In this document: piece by piece, positions 49,166 through 58,372 of the stretch
Layout: each line of letters opens with the position of its first letter
Numbering within the stretch: the stretch's first letter is position 1
Translations under genes and position numbers: made by a program
Assembly (NCBI GenBank): GCA_017399685.1
Contig: JAFQBM010000024.1
Coordinates: 62,001-126,000, forward strand
Length of the DNA stretch: 64,000 bases
From: Lachnospiraceae bacterium
GTDB taxonomy: Bacteria; Bacillota; Clostridia; Lachnospirales; Lachnospiraceae
Direction: 5' to 3'
Notes under the pieces: generated by a model
What the model was told of the DNA's origin: nothing
The model's input: only the letters and a program-made list of their open reading frames with translations
Database searches by the model: none

Positions 49166-50638
49166 GTGGAACTTACCAGTTTAACAGCAGTAGAGCTTGG
49201 AAAAAAAATTAAGGCGAAAGAAGTATCTGTGTTAGAAGCTACAGAGGCAGTGATTGCACAGATTGAAAAATTAGAAGGAAATTTAAATTGTTATGTTACA
49301 TTAGATAAAGAAGGTGCAAGAAAGCGAGCCCTAGAAGTGCAAGAGAAAATTGATGCAGGAGAGCTGACAGGACCTTTGGCAGGTGTGCCGGTTGCTATCA
49401 AGGACAATATGTGTACCAAAGGAATGCTTACTACCTGTAGTTCGAAGATTTTAAGTAACTTTAATCCTACCTATACAGCTGAGGCAGTAAAGAATTTAGA
49501 GGATGCCGGGGCAGTGATTATTGGAAAAACGAACATGGATGAATTTGCCATGGGAAGTACTACAGAAACTTCTTATTATGGAATTACGAAAAATCCATGG
49601 AATGAGAATCATGTACCAGGAGGTTCTTCTGGTGGTTCTGCGGCAGCAGTTGCAGCAGAAGAATGTTTCTATGCCTTGGGTTCTGATACCGGTGGATCCA
49701 TCAGACAACCGGCTTCTTTTTGCGGTGTGACAGGAATCAAGCCGACCTATGGAACTGTATCCAGATATGGTTTGATTGCATATGGTTCTTCTTTGGATCA
49801 GATTGGACCTTTGGCAAAGGATGTTACAGACTGTGCTACCGTTTTGGAGATTATTTCTAGTCATGATAAAAAGGATTCTACCTCTGTAGAATTAAAAGAG
49901 AAAGACTTTACTTCTGCGTTGGTAGATGATGTAAAGGGAATGAAAATCGGAATTCCAAGAGACTATTTTGGAGATGGTCTGGACAAAGAAGTAAAAGAGG
50001 CAGTGTTAAATGCTGCAAAAGTATTAGAGGAAAAAGGTGCCATTGTAGAAGAATTTGATTTAAATCTGGTAGAATATGCGATTCCTGCTTATTATGTAAT
50101 TGCAGCAGCAGAAGCAAGTTCCAATCTGGAACGTTTTGATGGTGTAAAGTATGGATATCGTACCAAGGATTTTGATGGTCTTCACAGCATGTATAAAAAG
50201 ACCCGTTCCGAAGGTTTTGGTTCCGAAGTAAAACGTAGAATTATGTTAGGTTCTTTCGTTTTAAGTTCCGGATATTATGATGCATATTATGTAAAGGCAT
50301 TAAAAGTAAAGGCATTGATTAAGCAGGCCTTTGATAAAGCTTTTGAGAAATACGATGTTATTTTAGGACCAACTGCACCTACCACAGCATTGGAAGTAGG
50401 AAAGAGTTTAAGTGACCCGATTAAGATGTATTTAGGAGATATTTATACTGTATCTGTCAACCTTGCAGGACTTCCTGGAATCAGCCTTCCTTGTGGAAAA
50501 GATTCCAAAGGTCTTCCAATTGGTTTACAGTTAATTGGTAATGCTTTTGAAGAAAAGAAGATAATAAGGACTGCGTATGCTTTCGAACAGACAAGAGCAT
50601 ATGAAAGACCTGAAATGGTAAAAGGAGGGGAAAAATAA
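49166..50638 (+). CDS. gatA: Asp/Glu-tRNA amidotransferase subunit A
   Basis: 490 residues from a GTG at 49166, with GAGGTG 7 bases before it; a GTG at 49157 lies in that site. Amidase-signature catalytic elements: AIKDNM with the lysine, GGSSGGSAAAV, and GSDTGGSIRQPAS with the serine nucleophile. GatA frees ammonia from glutamine and passes it to GatB. Its TAA overlaps the gatB ATG by one base. Confidence 0.97.
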   Translation: MELTSLTAVELGKKIKAKEVSVLEATEAVIAQIEKLEGNLNCYVTLDKEGARKRALEVQEKIDAGELTGPLAGVPVAIKDNMCTKGMLTTCSSKILSNFNPTYTAEAVKNLEDAGAVIIGKTNMDEFAMGSTTETSYYGITKNPWNENHVPGGSSGGSAAAVAAEECFYALGSDTGGSIRQPASFCGVTGIKPTYGTVSRYGLIAYGSSLDQIGPLAKDVTDCATVLEIISSHDKKDSTSVELKEKDFTSALVDDVKGMKIGIPRDYFGDGLDKEVKEAVLNAAKVLEEKGAIVEEFDLNLVEYAIPAYYVIAAAEASSNLERFDGVKYGYRTKDFDGLHSMYKKTRSEGFGSEVKRRIMLGSFVLSSGYYDAYYVKALKVKALIKQAFDKAFEKYDVILGPTAPTTALEVGKSLSDPIKMYLGDIYTVSVNLAGLPGISLPCGKDSKGLPIGLQLIGNAFEEKKIIRTAYAFEQTRAYERPEMVKGGEK

Positions 50639-52068
50639 TGAGCAAAGCGTATGAAACAGTGATTGGTTTAGAGGTTCATGTGGAACTTTCTACCAAGACC
50701 AAGATTTTTTGTGGATGTAGCACCGAGTTCGGAGGCGCACCGAATACGCATACCTGCCCAGTATGTTCCGGAATGCCAGGTTCCCTTCCGGTTTTAAATA
50801 AGGCAGTAGTAGAAAAAGCCATTGCCGTTGGACTTGCTACAAATTGTTCTATTACAAGAAACTGTAAGTTTGACCGTAAGAATTATTTTTATCCGGATAA
50901 TCCACAAAACTATCAGATTTCTCAGTTGTATTATCCGATTTGCAGGGATGGAAAGATTGAGATTAACGTAAATGGAGAGAAAAAATACGTTCGTATTCAT
51001 GAGATTCATATGGAAGAAGATGCAGGTAAACTGGTTCATGATTCCTGGGACGATTCTACCTTGGTTGATTTTAACCGTTCCGGTGTTCCTTTGATTGAAA
51101 TCGTATCAGAACCAGATATGCGTTCTGCTGATGAAGTCATTGCTTATCTTGAAAAGTTAAGAATGATTATTCAATACTTAGGAGCTTCCGATTGTAAGTT
51201 AAATGAAGGTTCCATGCGAGCAGATGTGAATTTGTCGGTGCGTGAAGTTGGTGCGAAAGAATTTGGTACCAGAACGGAAACCAAGAACTTAAATTCTTTT
51301 AAGGCAATTGCCAGAGCTATTGAAGCTGAAAGGGAAAGACAGATTGATTTACTGGAAGAAGGAAAGCCGGTAATTCAGGAAACCAGAAGATGGGATGATA
51401 ATAAAGAGTGTTCTTATGCCATGCGTTCTAAGGAAGATGCTCAGGATTATCGTTACTTCCCAGACCCGGATTTGGTGCCAATTATCATTAGTGAAGAATG
51501 GCTGGAAGAAGTTAAGCGCAGACAGCCGGAATTACGGGATGAGAAAAAAGAAAGATACCAAAAAGAATTTGATATACCGGAATATGATATTGATATTATT
51601 ACTTCATCCAAACGAATGGCTGATTTGTTTGAAGAAACCATAGAGTTAGGAGCGGCTCCAAAGAAGGTATCGAACTGGTTAATGGTAGAAACCATGCGTT
51701 TGCTAAAGGAAAACGAAATGGAAGTTGAAGACATAAAATTTAGTGCGGATAATCTGGCAAAATTGATTGCATTAACAGAAAGTAAGGCAATTAATAGCAC
51801 AGTAGCCAAAGAAGTCTTTGAAAAGGTATTCTATGATAATATTGATCCTGAAAAATATGTGGAAGAACATGGATTAAAGACTGTAAATGACGAGGGTGCT
51901 TTAAGAAAAGTCATTGAGGATGTCGTTGCAAACAATCCACAATCTGTAGAGGATTATCGTAGTGGTAAGGAAAAAGCCATTGGATTTTTGGTAGGACAGA
52001 CTATGAAAGCAATGAAGGGAAAAGCAGACCCTTCTATGATTAATCAGATATTAAAAGAAATTTTATAA
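50638..52068 (+). CDS. gatB: Asp/Glu-tRNA amidotransferase subunit B
   Basis: 476 residues. Signatures YETVIGLEVHVEL, CPVCSGMPG and DFNRSGVPLIEIVSEPD, the zinc-site cysteines in FCGCSTEF and TCPVC, and a YqeY-like tail domain (GRTMKAMKGKADP-type, here GQTMKAMKGKADPSM). It phosphorylates and amidates Asp-tRNA(Asn) or Glu-tRNA(Gln). The T-box and AspRS at 14589-16673 suggest that the Asn route is used. AGGAGGGG precedes the start. Confidence 0.97.
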   Translation: MSKAYETVIGLEVHVELSTKTKIFCGCSTEFGGAPNTHTCPVCSGMPGSLPVLNKAVVEKAIAVGLATNCSITRNCKFDRKNYFYPDNPQNYQISQLYYPICRDGKIEINVNGEKKYVRIHEIHMEEDAGKLVHDSWDDSTLVDFNRSGVPLIEIVSEPDMRSADEVIAYLEKLRMIIQYLGASDCKLNEGSMRADVNLSVREVGAKEFGTRTETKNLNSFKAIARAIEAERERQIDLLEEGKPVIQETRRWDDNKECSYAMRSKEDAQDYRYFPDPDLVPIIISEEWLEEVKRRQPELRDEKKERYQKEFDIPEYDIDIITSSKRMADLFEETIELGAAPKKVSNWLMVETMRLLKENEMEVEDIKFSADNLAKLIALTESKAINSTVAKEVFEKVFYDNIDPEKYVEEHGLKTVNDEGALRKVIEDVVANNPQSVEDYRSGKEKAIGFLVGQTMKAMKGKADPSMINQILKEIL

Positions 52069-52077
52069 TGAGATAAG

Positions 52078-52160
52078 AAAGAACTGTTGCTATAAAATGG
52101 ATGAAAAATAGGAAACTATTTGAATCACCTGGTTTTATGGTATGCAGTTCTTTTGTTTTG
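52078..52160 (+). terminator. Long three-tier hairpin after gatB
   Basis: Outer AAAGAACTG (52078-52086) pairs with CAGTTCTTT (52145-52153). Inner CTATAAAA pairs with TTTTATGG, and inside AAATAG-GAAA-CTATTT closes with a GAAA loop. TTGTTTT follows. It probably ends the gat transcript, but its size and nested stems exceed a simple terminator. The rest of the 200 bases to the next gene holds no clear promoter. Confidence 0.6.
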
Positions 52161-52268
52161 GAGAACATAAGGATGGGAAATTTAGACATACTTTTTTCAC
52201 AAATTTTACAAAAAGGATACACATTCCTTGGTTAAGATGGTAGCATAAGAATGAAAGGAGGAAAATTC

Positions 52269-52982
52269 ATGTCAGAGAATTTTCAACGAGTAGAAAAGAA
52301 ATATCTGATGTCCAAAGAGACTTATCTTGATTTTTTGAAAGAAACAGAAAAATATATTCAATTGGATGAATTCGGTTTACATACTATTTGTAATATATAT
52401 TTTGACACGGATCACTATGACCTGATTCGTAATTCTATTGAAAAACCGGTTTATAAAGAGAAACTGCGTCTTCGGAGTTACGGAATTCCGGGAGAAAATG
52501 ATAAGGTATATTTAGAACTTAAGAAAAAGTGGGAAGGAATTGTATATAAACGAAGAATTTCACTCACACTAAAAGAAGCTGAAGATTATCTGAAACGAGG
52601 TGTGATTCCGGAAAAGAAAGACCAGATTTTTGATGAAATAGATTATTTTGTTCATTTTTACCATCCGGAGCCAAAACTATATCTGGCATATGATCGAAGA
52701 GCATACTATGGATTAGAAGACCATAATCTACGGATTACTTTTGATGAAAATATCAGAAGCCGGGAAGAAGATTTAGAATTAGAAGATGGTGATTATGGGG
52801 AAAAATTGCTGGAGGATGATATGGTATTGATGGAACTTAAAGTACCGGGGGCAGTACCAGTCTGGTTGTCAGAAATTATGTCCAGACTTCATATTTATCC
52901 TATTTCTTTTTCAAAATATGGGAATATATATAAAAAGAAAATTGCTCTAGGAGGAAATGAAAGATGTTCACAAGTATCTTAA
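52269..52982 (+). CDS. VTC-domain (polyphosphate polymerase-like) protein
   Basis: 237 residues from the ATG at 52269, with AAAGGAGG before it. The VTC tunnel fold is recognisable: RVEKKYLMSKETY, TICNIYFDTDHYD, KLRLRSYG, VYLELKKKWEGIVYKRR, LAYDRRAYYG, LMELKVPGAVPVWLSE, and SFSKYGN at the end. Basic residues from these strands line the tunnel in yeast Vtc4, which makes polyphosphate from ATP. Bacterial members with no membrane part are usually next to a DUF4956 gene, as here. Activity is inferred. Confidence 0.92.
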   Translation: MSENFQRVEKKYLMSKETYLDFLKETEKYIQLDEFGLHTICNIYFDTDHYDLIRNSIEKPVYKEKLRLRSYGIPGENDKVYLELKKKWEGIVYKRRISLTLKEAEDYLKRGVIPEKKDQIFDEIDYFVHFYHPEPKLYLAYDRRAYYGLEDHNLRITFDENIRSREEDLELEDGDYGEKLLEDDMVLMELKVPGAVPVWLSEIMSRLHIYPISFSKYGNIYKKKIALGGNERCSQVS

Positions 52983-53638
52983 CAGATGGAAGTTCTGCTT
53001 TTAGTATATGGCAGGTGGTTATTTGCACTTTGGTGTCGGTTGTATTGGGATTAATTGTAGCCTGTGTATATATGTATAAATCTTCTTATACAAAGAATTT
53101 TGTCATTACATTGGTATTACTGCCTGCATTAGTACAGATAGTCATTATGCTTGTAAATGGTAATTTGGGAACCAGTGTTGCAGTATTAGGTGCATTTAGT
53201 CTGGTACGTTTCCGTTCTATTCCGGGAAGTTCCAAAGAAATTTCCAGTATCTTTTTTACCATGGCGATAGGATTAGCAACCGGTATGGGGTATATTACAT
53301 ATGCAGTGATATTTACTGCTATGATTAGTATCATTTTATTACTCCTAAATGGTACGAGATTTGGTGAGAAAAAAGAAAAAGGGCATCAGCTTAAAATCAC
53401 CATTCCTGATAATCTGGATTATACAGAAATATTTGATGATGTTTTTAAAGAATACACTTTAAGCCATCAGCTTGTAAGAGTAAAAACAACCAATTTAGGA
53501 AGTATGTTTGAATTAACATATGATATTATTTTAAAAGAAGAAGAAAAACAGAAAAAAATGATAGATTCCATTCGCTGCAGAAATGGAAATTTAACGGTTA
53601 TTTGCGCAAGACCGCAGGCAGGAGTGGAAGAATTGTAA
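52964..53638 (+). CDS. DUF4956 membrane protein
   Basis: 224 residues with four membrane spans (about 15-37, 45-65, 70-90, 105-128) holding GNLGTSVAVLGAFSLVRFRS and KEISSIFFTMAIGLATGMGY, the marks of DUF4956, then a soluble alpha/beta C-terminal domain of about 90 residues. It starts 19 bases inside the VTC gene after AGGAGG. The constant pairing with VTC proteins suggests a membrane partner or exporter for the VTC product, but function is unproven. Confidence 0.92.
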   Translation: MFTSILTDGSSAFSIWQVVICTLVSVVLGLIVACVYMYKSSYTKNFVITLVLLPALVQIVIMLVNGNLGTSVAVLGAFSLVRFRSIPGSSKEISSIFFTMAIGLATGMGYITYAVIFTAMISIILLLLNGTRFGEKKEKGHQLKITIPDNLDYTEIFDDVFKEYTLSHQLVRVKTTNLGSMFELTYDIILKEEEKQKKMIDSIRCRNGNLTVICARPQAGVEEL

Positions 53639-53657
53639 ATGGAGGTTATAGGAAACT

Positions 53658-55289
53658 ATGGCAAAGAGAAAAAAATTTGTACTACTTGGAACCATGGCAA
53701 TAGCTTTATTTGTACTTACTGCATGTTCCAATAAAGAAAATAATAATAACAGTGGAACACAGAATATAACGAAGGCAGGAACCTATGAATTTTCCGGTGA
53801 TATAAATGGAAGCATTGTAGTAGATGCCGGGAAGAAGGATGAAATTACCCTGGTATTAAATGGGGTGAATCTTAAATCAGAAGATGATGCTGCCATAAAG
53901 ATTTTAGAAGCGAAGAAGGTTACTATTACCTTAGAAGACGGTTCGAAAAATATTATTGAAGATGCCGAACAGCGTAATGTGAGTCAGACTTCGGATAGTG
54001 AAAATGGGGAAACGGATTTTGATGCTGTAATTTATAGTAAAGCAGATTTATATCTGAATGGAACTGGCGAATTAGAAATTACAGGTAATTATGGGGATGG
54101 TATTGCAGGAAAAGATAGTGTGTATATAGAGGAAGGAACCTATAGAGTTCAGTCTGCAAAGCATGGTATTATGGGGAAAGATTATTTGGAGATACAAGGA
54201 GGAACCTTCGAGATAAATTGTGAAAAGGATTCATTTCATAGTAATGGAGATTTTGTGATTCAAAAAGGAAGTTTTTTGGTAGAGTGTGGCGATGATGCCT
54301 TTCATGCAGAAACAGCACTAAAAATTGAGGATGGTACCCTTGATATTGTTCGTTGTAATGAAGGTCTGGAGGGAGAGAGTGTAACGATCAGTGGAGGAGA
54401 AATCAGCGTTGTTTCTTCTGATGATGGTATCAATGCTGCTTCTTCTGAGGAAACCACAGAAACAAACAATCAAAGAGAAAATCCCTTTGAAGTAAACAGT
54501 GACAATGAAATTCGCATCGAAGGTGGCAGTGTTTATATTAATGCTGAGGGAGATGGAATGGATTCCAATGGTAGTATTGTTGTTACTGGTGGAACCGTTG
54601 AAGTTGATGGTTCTGAGAATGGAGGAAATGGAGCTTTGGATTATGGCGGAACTTTTGATGTTTCCGGAGGAAGTGTCATTGCAGTTGGTGCCTCAAATAT
54701 GGCACAGGGAATATCTAATTCTTCTTCGGTGTATGGAATTATGATGACCTGTGATACACAGATTTCAGCAAATGTTCCTATTGTCTTAGAAGATGAACAG
54801 GGAGAAGTAATTCGGTATACTCCGGCTAAGAAATATAACAATATTGTAATTGCAGATGCAAGGTTAGAAGAGGGAAAAAGTTATACATTAAAAATAGGGG
54901 ATGATATTTCAGTAACATTTACTATTAGTGCTACCATGACCTATCTCGATAAGAATGGAATTACAGAAGGTCAAAATGGAATGAATGGAGGCTGGGGAAA
55001 TGGAGGAAAAAGAGATAACTTCGATAAAAACCAACTTCCAGATAATATAACAAAGGAAGAATTACCGCAAGGAATGGAAATGCCAGAGGGGATGGTAAAA
55101 CCGGATGGAACTTGGAAACCAGAGGATATGGAACTTCCGGAAGGAATGGAACTACCAGAGGGGATGGTAAAACCCGATGGAACTTGGAAACCAGAGGATA
55201 TGGAACTGCCAGAAGGAATGGAGAAGCCTGATACAATGAAACATCCGGTAAATGCAGAAAATCTGGAAACTACAGAGGAAAACTCGTAA
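53658..55289 (+). CDS. Lipoprotein with Cthe_2159-like beta-helix domain
   Basis: 543 residues. Signal peptide with lipobox LTAC (Cys23). Residues 40-420 are a right-handed beta-helix of the Cthe_2159 type, with repeated coils such as GDGIAGKDSVYIEEGTYRV and GDDAFHAETALKIEDGTLDI, and acidic Ca-binding turns. A flexible tail from about 440 has two 24-residue repeats rich in Pro, Glu and Met. Cthe_2159 is reported to bind cellulose and pectin-type sugars. It sits 19 bases after DUF4956 and forms one unit with VTC. Confidence 0.9.
   Translation: MAKRKKFVLLGTMAIALFVLTACSNKENNNNSGTQNITKAGTYEFSGDINGSIVVDAGKKDEITLVLNGVNLKSEDDAAIKILEAKKVTITLEDGSKNIIEDAEQRNVSQTSDSENGETDFDAVIYSKADLYLNGTGELEITGNYGDGIAGKDSVYIEEGTYRVQSAKHGIMGKDYLEIQGGTFEINCEKDSFHSNGDFVIQKGSFLVECGDDAFHAETALKIEDGTLDIVRCNEGLEGESVTISGGEISVVSSDDGINAASSEETTETNNQRENPFEVNSDNEIRIEGGSVYINAEGDGMDSNGSIVVTGGTVEVDGSENGGNGALDYGGTFDVSGGSVIAVGASNMAQGISNSSSVYGIMMTCDTQISANVPIVLEDEQGEVIRYTPAKKYNNIVIADARLEEGKSYTLKIGDDISVTFTISATMTYLDKNGITEGQNGMNGGWGNGGKRDNFDKNQLPDNITKEELPQGMEMPEGMVKPDGTWKPEDMELPEGMELPEGMVKPDGTWKPEDMELPEGMEKPDTMKHPVNAENLETTEENS
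55071..55228 (+). repeat. 72-base in-frame tandem repeat
   Basis: Two copies start at 55071 and 55143 and a third breaks off after 55215. Each encodes 24 residues of the pattern GM-E-(M/L)-PEGM-VKPDGTWKPEDM-ELPE. The copies differ at only a few bases, so the duplication is recent or kept uniform by recombination. Confidence 0.92.
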
Positions 55290-55376
55290 AGTAACAGTTA
55301 TACAGGTGGAAGTTTGAATGATAGAGCCGATGTTTTGAGATTTTAATTTTACCAGAATTTTGAAATGATAATTTTT

Positions 55377-55427
55377 AGAGAATCTTTCGAAAATGCTAAA
55401 AAGCAGTTTTGAGAGATTTTCTTTTTT
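55377..55427 (+). terminator. Terminator of the VTC-DUF4956-lipoprotein unit
   Basis: A stem of about 21 pairs with G-U pairs and few mismatches, AGAGAATCTTTCGAAAATGC to GCAGTTTTGAGAGATTTTCT around an AAA-type loop at 55398-55401, then six T. Confidence 0.85.
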
Positions 55428-55479
55428 CGATTAATATTTCAGGAATAATTTACATCCAAACTTTCTGTGAAAAACTATT

Positions 55480-55508
55480 TTACAACATGTAATGAAATGT
55501 GGTATGAT
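55480..55508 (+). promoter_or_regulatory. Sigma-A promoter for the HscC-like gene
   Basis: TTACAA (55480-55485), 17 bases, TATGAT (55503-55508), 55 bases before the ATG. No inverted CIRCE repeat is seen, so HrcA control is not indicated. Confidence 0.78.
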
Positions 55509-55562
55509 ATATAGTATTGGAAAAAGTGAAAGAAAATATGGGGAAAGAAAGGTATAAGTAAA

Positions 55563-57257
55563 ATGATAGTAGGAATTGATTTAGGAACGACAAACAGTTT
55601 AGTTGCTTATTATACCGAAGAAGGACCAAAGATTATTCCGAATCGATTAGGAGAACATCTTACTCCTTCTGTCATTAGTATAGATGAAGAGGACAGGCTA
55701 TATATTGGAAAAACTGCTAAGGAAAGAATGTTATTATATCCTGATACCGCTGCCAGTGTATTTAAGAGAGACATGGGTAGTGATAAAGAATTTAAGTTAG
55801 GGAATAAAACATTTAAGGCAGAAGAATTGTCTTCTTTTGTGTTACGCTCATTAAAGGAAGATGCTGAGGAGTTTTTGGGAGAAGAAGTAACAGAAGCAGT
55901 CATCAGTGTACCGGCTTATTTTAATGATGAAAGAAGAAAAGCGACAAAGAGAGCGGGTGAATTGGCAGGTTTAAAGGTAGAACGAATTATTAGTGAACCA
56001 ACAGCTGCCGCTATAGCTTATGGACTTTATCAGAGCAAAGAAAATGCGAAGTTTCTTGTATTTGATTTGGGAGGCGGTACGTTCGATGTTTCCATTCTGG
56101 AATTATTTGAAAATATCCTGGAAGTACATGCAGTTGCAGGAGATAATTTTTTAGGAGGAGAAGATTTTACAGAAGTTATTGTTGATTTGTTTTTCAATGA
56201 ATTCAAAGAATTATCCAAAGAAAATCTATCCCAGAAAGAATTAAAGCATATCAATAAACAGGCTGAAAAGTGTAAATTTGGATTTGAAGATAGCAGAGTA
56301 GCTAAGATGAATTGTGTGATTCAGGATAAGAACTATGATTTTGAATTATCCATTGATGCTTATGAAAAGGCATGTGAAGAGTTATTTGACCGGATGAAAG
56401 AGCCGGTTAAGAAAAGTTTATCCGATGCAGGAGTAAAATTATCTGATATTGATAAAGTGGTTTTAGTAGGTGGTGCTACGAAATTAACATTGGTGCGTAA
56501 ATTTGTCAGCAGACTATTCCGTACCATGCCGGATTTAAATATTAATCCGGATGAAGCGGTAGCTTTAGGAGCAGCAATACAGGGTGCCATGAAGGAAAGA
56601 AAGGATTCCATCAGAGAAGTAATTCTTACGGATGTATGTCCTTTCACCTTGGGAACAGAAGTAGTGGTTCAAAATGATGCAGAACGCTATGAAGATGGAC
56701 ATTTTTGCCCGATTATTGAAAGAAATACTATTATACCGGCAAGTAGAACCGAAAGGGTATATACGGCTCATGATTATCAGCCGAAGATAAGAGTAAAAGT
56801 ATTACAAGGAGAAAGCCGGTATGCTAAAAATAATTTGTTCTTAGGAGAATTAAATGTAGATGTTCCGAAGAAAAAGGCAGGAGAGGTAGCTATTGATATT
56901 ACCTATACTTATGACATTAACTCTTTATTAGAAGTAGAAGTAAAGGTAATTGGAACAGACACTAAGATTACACAGATTATTAAAAATCAATATACGAAAA
57001 TGACGGAAGACGAAATTAAGAAACGTTTTGAAGAACTTTCTTATTTGAAAATCCATCCAAGAGACCAGGAAGAGAATAAATTATTACTGCTTCGTGGAGA
57101 ACGTTTGTATGAGGAAAATTTAGGAGAAGAAAGAAAAATCATTGAGCACCATATTATGAAATTTGAATCAGTATTGGATTCTCATGACCAGAAGAGAATT
57201 AATAAGCAAAGAGATGAATTTAAGGAATTCTTAGATAGTTATGAGGATTTTAATTAA
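55563..57257 (+). CDS. hscC: Hsp70-family chaperone, HscC-like
   Basis: 564 residues, shorter than DnaK (about 610-640). ATPase signatures GIDLGTTNSLVAY, VFDLGGGTFDVSILEL and VVLVGGATKLTLVRKFV, then a substrate domain from about 370 (VCPFTLGTEV) and a shortened lid. Length and sequence follow E. coli HscC (LSSFVLRSLKEDAEEFL, IERNTIIPASRTE). No J-domain or GrpE gene is beside it. It binds unfolded clients in the cytosol; specific clients are unknown. Confidence 0.93.
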   Translation: MIVGIDLGTTNSLVAYYTEEGPKIIPNRLGEHLTPSVISIDEEDRLYIGKTAKERMLLYPDTAASVFKRDMGSDKEFKLGNKTFKAEELSSFVLRSLKEDAEEFLGEEVTEAVISVPAYFNDERRKATKRAGELAGLKVERIISEPTAAAIAYGLYQSKENAKFLVFDLGGGTFDVSILELFENILEVHAVAGDNFLGGEDFTEVIVDLFFNEFKELSKENLSQKELKHINKQAEKCKFGFEDSRVAKMNCVIQDKNYDFELSIDAYEKACEELFDRMKEPVKKSLSDAGVKLSDIDKVVLVGGATKLTLVRKFVSRLFRTMPDLNINPDEAVALGAAIQGAMKERKDSIREVILTDVCPFTLGTEVVVQNDAERYEDGHFCPIIERNTIIPASRTERVYTAHDYQPKIRVKVLQGESRYAKNNLFLGELNVDVPKKKAGEVAIDITYTYDINSLLEVEVKVIGTDTKITQIIKNQYTKMTEDEIKKRFEELSYLKIHPRDQEENKLLLLRGERLYEENLGEERKIIEHHIMKFESVLDSHDQKRINKQRDEFKEFLDSYEDFN

Positions 57258-57316
57258 AACGCTGGGATTTTAACATAGGAATCGTGTGGTTAAAAAAGTC
57301 AAATAATGATGATAGT

Positions 57317-57362
57317 AAAAAACCTCAGGCAGAATGAAGTGTGAACTGCCTGAGGTTTTCTT
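57317..57362. terminator. Bidirectional terminator
   Basis: AACCTCAGGCAG (57321-57332) pairs with CTGCCTGAGGTT (57346-57357), with A on the left and T on the right, between hscC and the convergent SseB-like gene. Confidence 0.92.
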
Positions 57363-58354
57363 TATTCTTTTGATTGTCCTAACTCTTTAAATGCGTCTAC
57401 AGTTAATACCATGTTTACACCGAAAGGATTAATAACAAATCCTGCTGCATTTTTGATATCCATATTTTTTAATACTTCATATGGATAAATCGCGGTGGTG
57501 TACTTACCGATGTCCAGTGTACCAGAATTATATTCGTTGATATCTGTATACAACGGTATGTAATTCCCCATATCTTCCTGAGTTAATACCGGGAACTGAA
57601 CATTGGTTCCTTTTGGTAAAGTAGTGCTGTCTTTTGACTGGTCTAATACCTTTTGGTCCACAATAACAGGAAGTAAAAACTTTGCAGTTTTAATGATTTG
57701 ACATATCTTAGCTTCTGTTATTTTGATAAAGCGGGGATCTACATTTCTTTTTTGTGACTGATCATATAATTGACAGTAATTTAATAGATAATACTGTAAT
57801 TCAGGATTAATGACAGGAGCAGTAGCACCTTCTTTGGTAACAGGCTCCGGATCAGGAATAAAATCAGTTTTCTTTAATTGTATGTTGATTTCACCATTAT
57901 CAAGAATAATGAGAGAAACACCAATACGATAAAGATTTGCACAAAACAAAACGAAATCTTCTGTATCCATGGCTTTTACGGTAAGAGAAATTCCTTCATT
58001 TTCTTCCATATAAGTAACACAATTATTGGCAAAACCTTCCTCAGAAAAAATCCATGCACCATGCTGGCTTACGAATGGATGATTGGTAGCCTTTGCATAT
58101 ACAGTGTAAATGACATCGGTATTTTTCACAATAGAAACAATATTTTTATAGAACATTTTTTCTCTGGCTTCAAAGTAAGCATATTCTTTGTCAGTTTCTT
58201 TGTGTTTTCCTTTGCAATGAACTGTAGTAAAGTGTGCGAATAACAATTCCTGGATATTACATTTTGACAGTTCTTCCGGATTGATATCAAATACCATCTG
58301 ACTGATTTCTTTTCTTCGTTCTTCGGAAAGTCTTCCTTTTTCAATGTTTTCCAT
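57362..58354 (-). CDS. SseB-domain protein
   Basis: 330 residues. Residues 1-190 form an uncharacterised helical and beta domain (SQMVFDINPEEL, HPFVSQHGAWIFSEEGF). Residues 215-325 match the SseB N-terminal domain: FLLPVIVDQK, VQFPVLTQEDMGNYIPLYT, and AAGFVINPFGVNMVLT. SseB-like domains are common and mostly uncharacterised in Firmicutes. The start is supported by GGAG upstream on the minus strand. It lies 18 bases after the PilZ gene in the same direction. Confidence 0.85.
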   Translation of the reverse strand: MENIEKGRLSEERRKEISQMVFDINPEELSKCNIQELLFAHFTTVHCKGKHKETDKEYAYFEAREKMFYKNIVSIVKNTDVIYTVYAKATNHPFVSQHGAWIFSEEGFANNCVTYMEENEGISLTVKAMDTEDFVLFCANLYRIGVSLIILDNGEINIQLKKTDFIPDPEPVTKEGATAPVINPELQYYLLNYCQLYDQSQKRNVDPRFIKITEAKICQIIKTAKFLLPVIVDQKVLDQSKDSTTLPKGTNVQFPVLTQEDMGNYIPLYTDINEYNSGTLDIGKYTTAIYPYEVLKNMDIKNAAGFVINPFGVNMVLTVDAFKELGQSKE

Positions 58355-58372
58355 AATAAAATATTATACTCC

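Noticed and set aside
55509..55562. CIRCE operator before the Hsp70 gene
   Set aside because: No TTAGCACTC-type inverted repeat is present between the promoter and the start.
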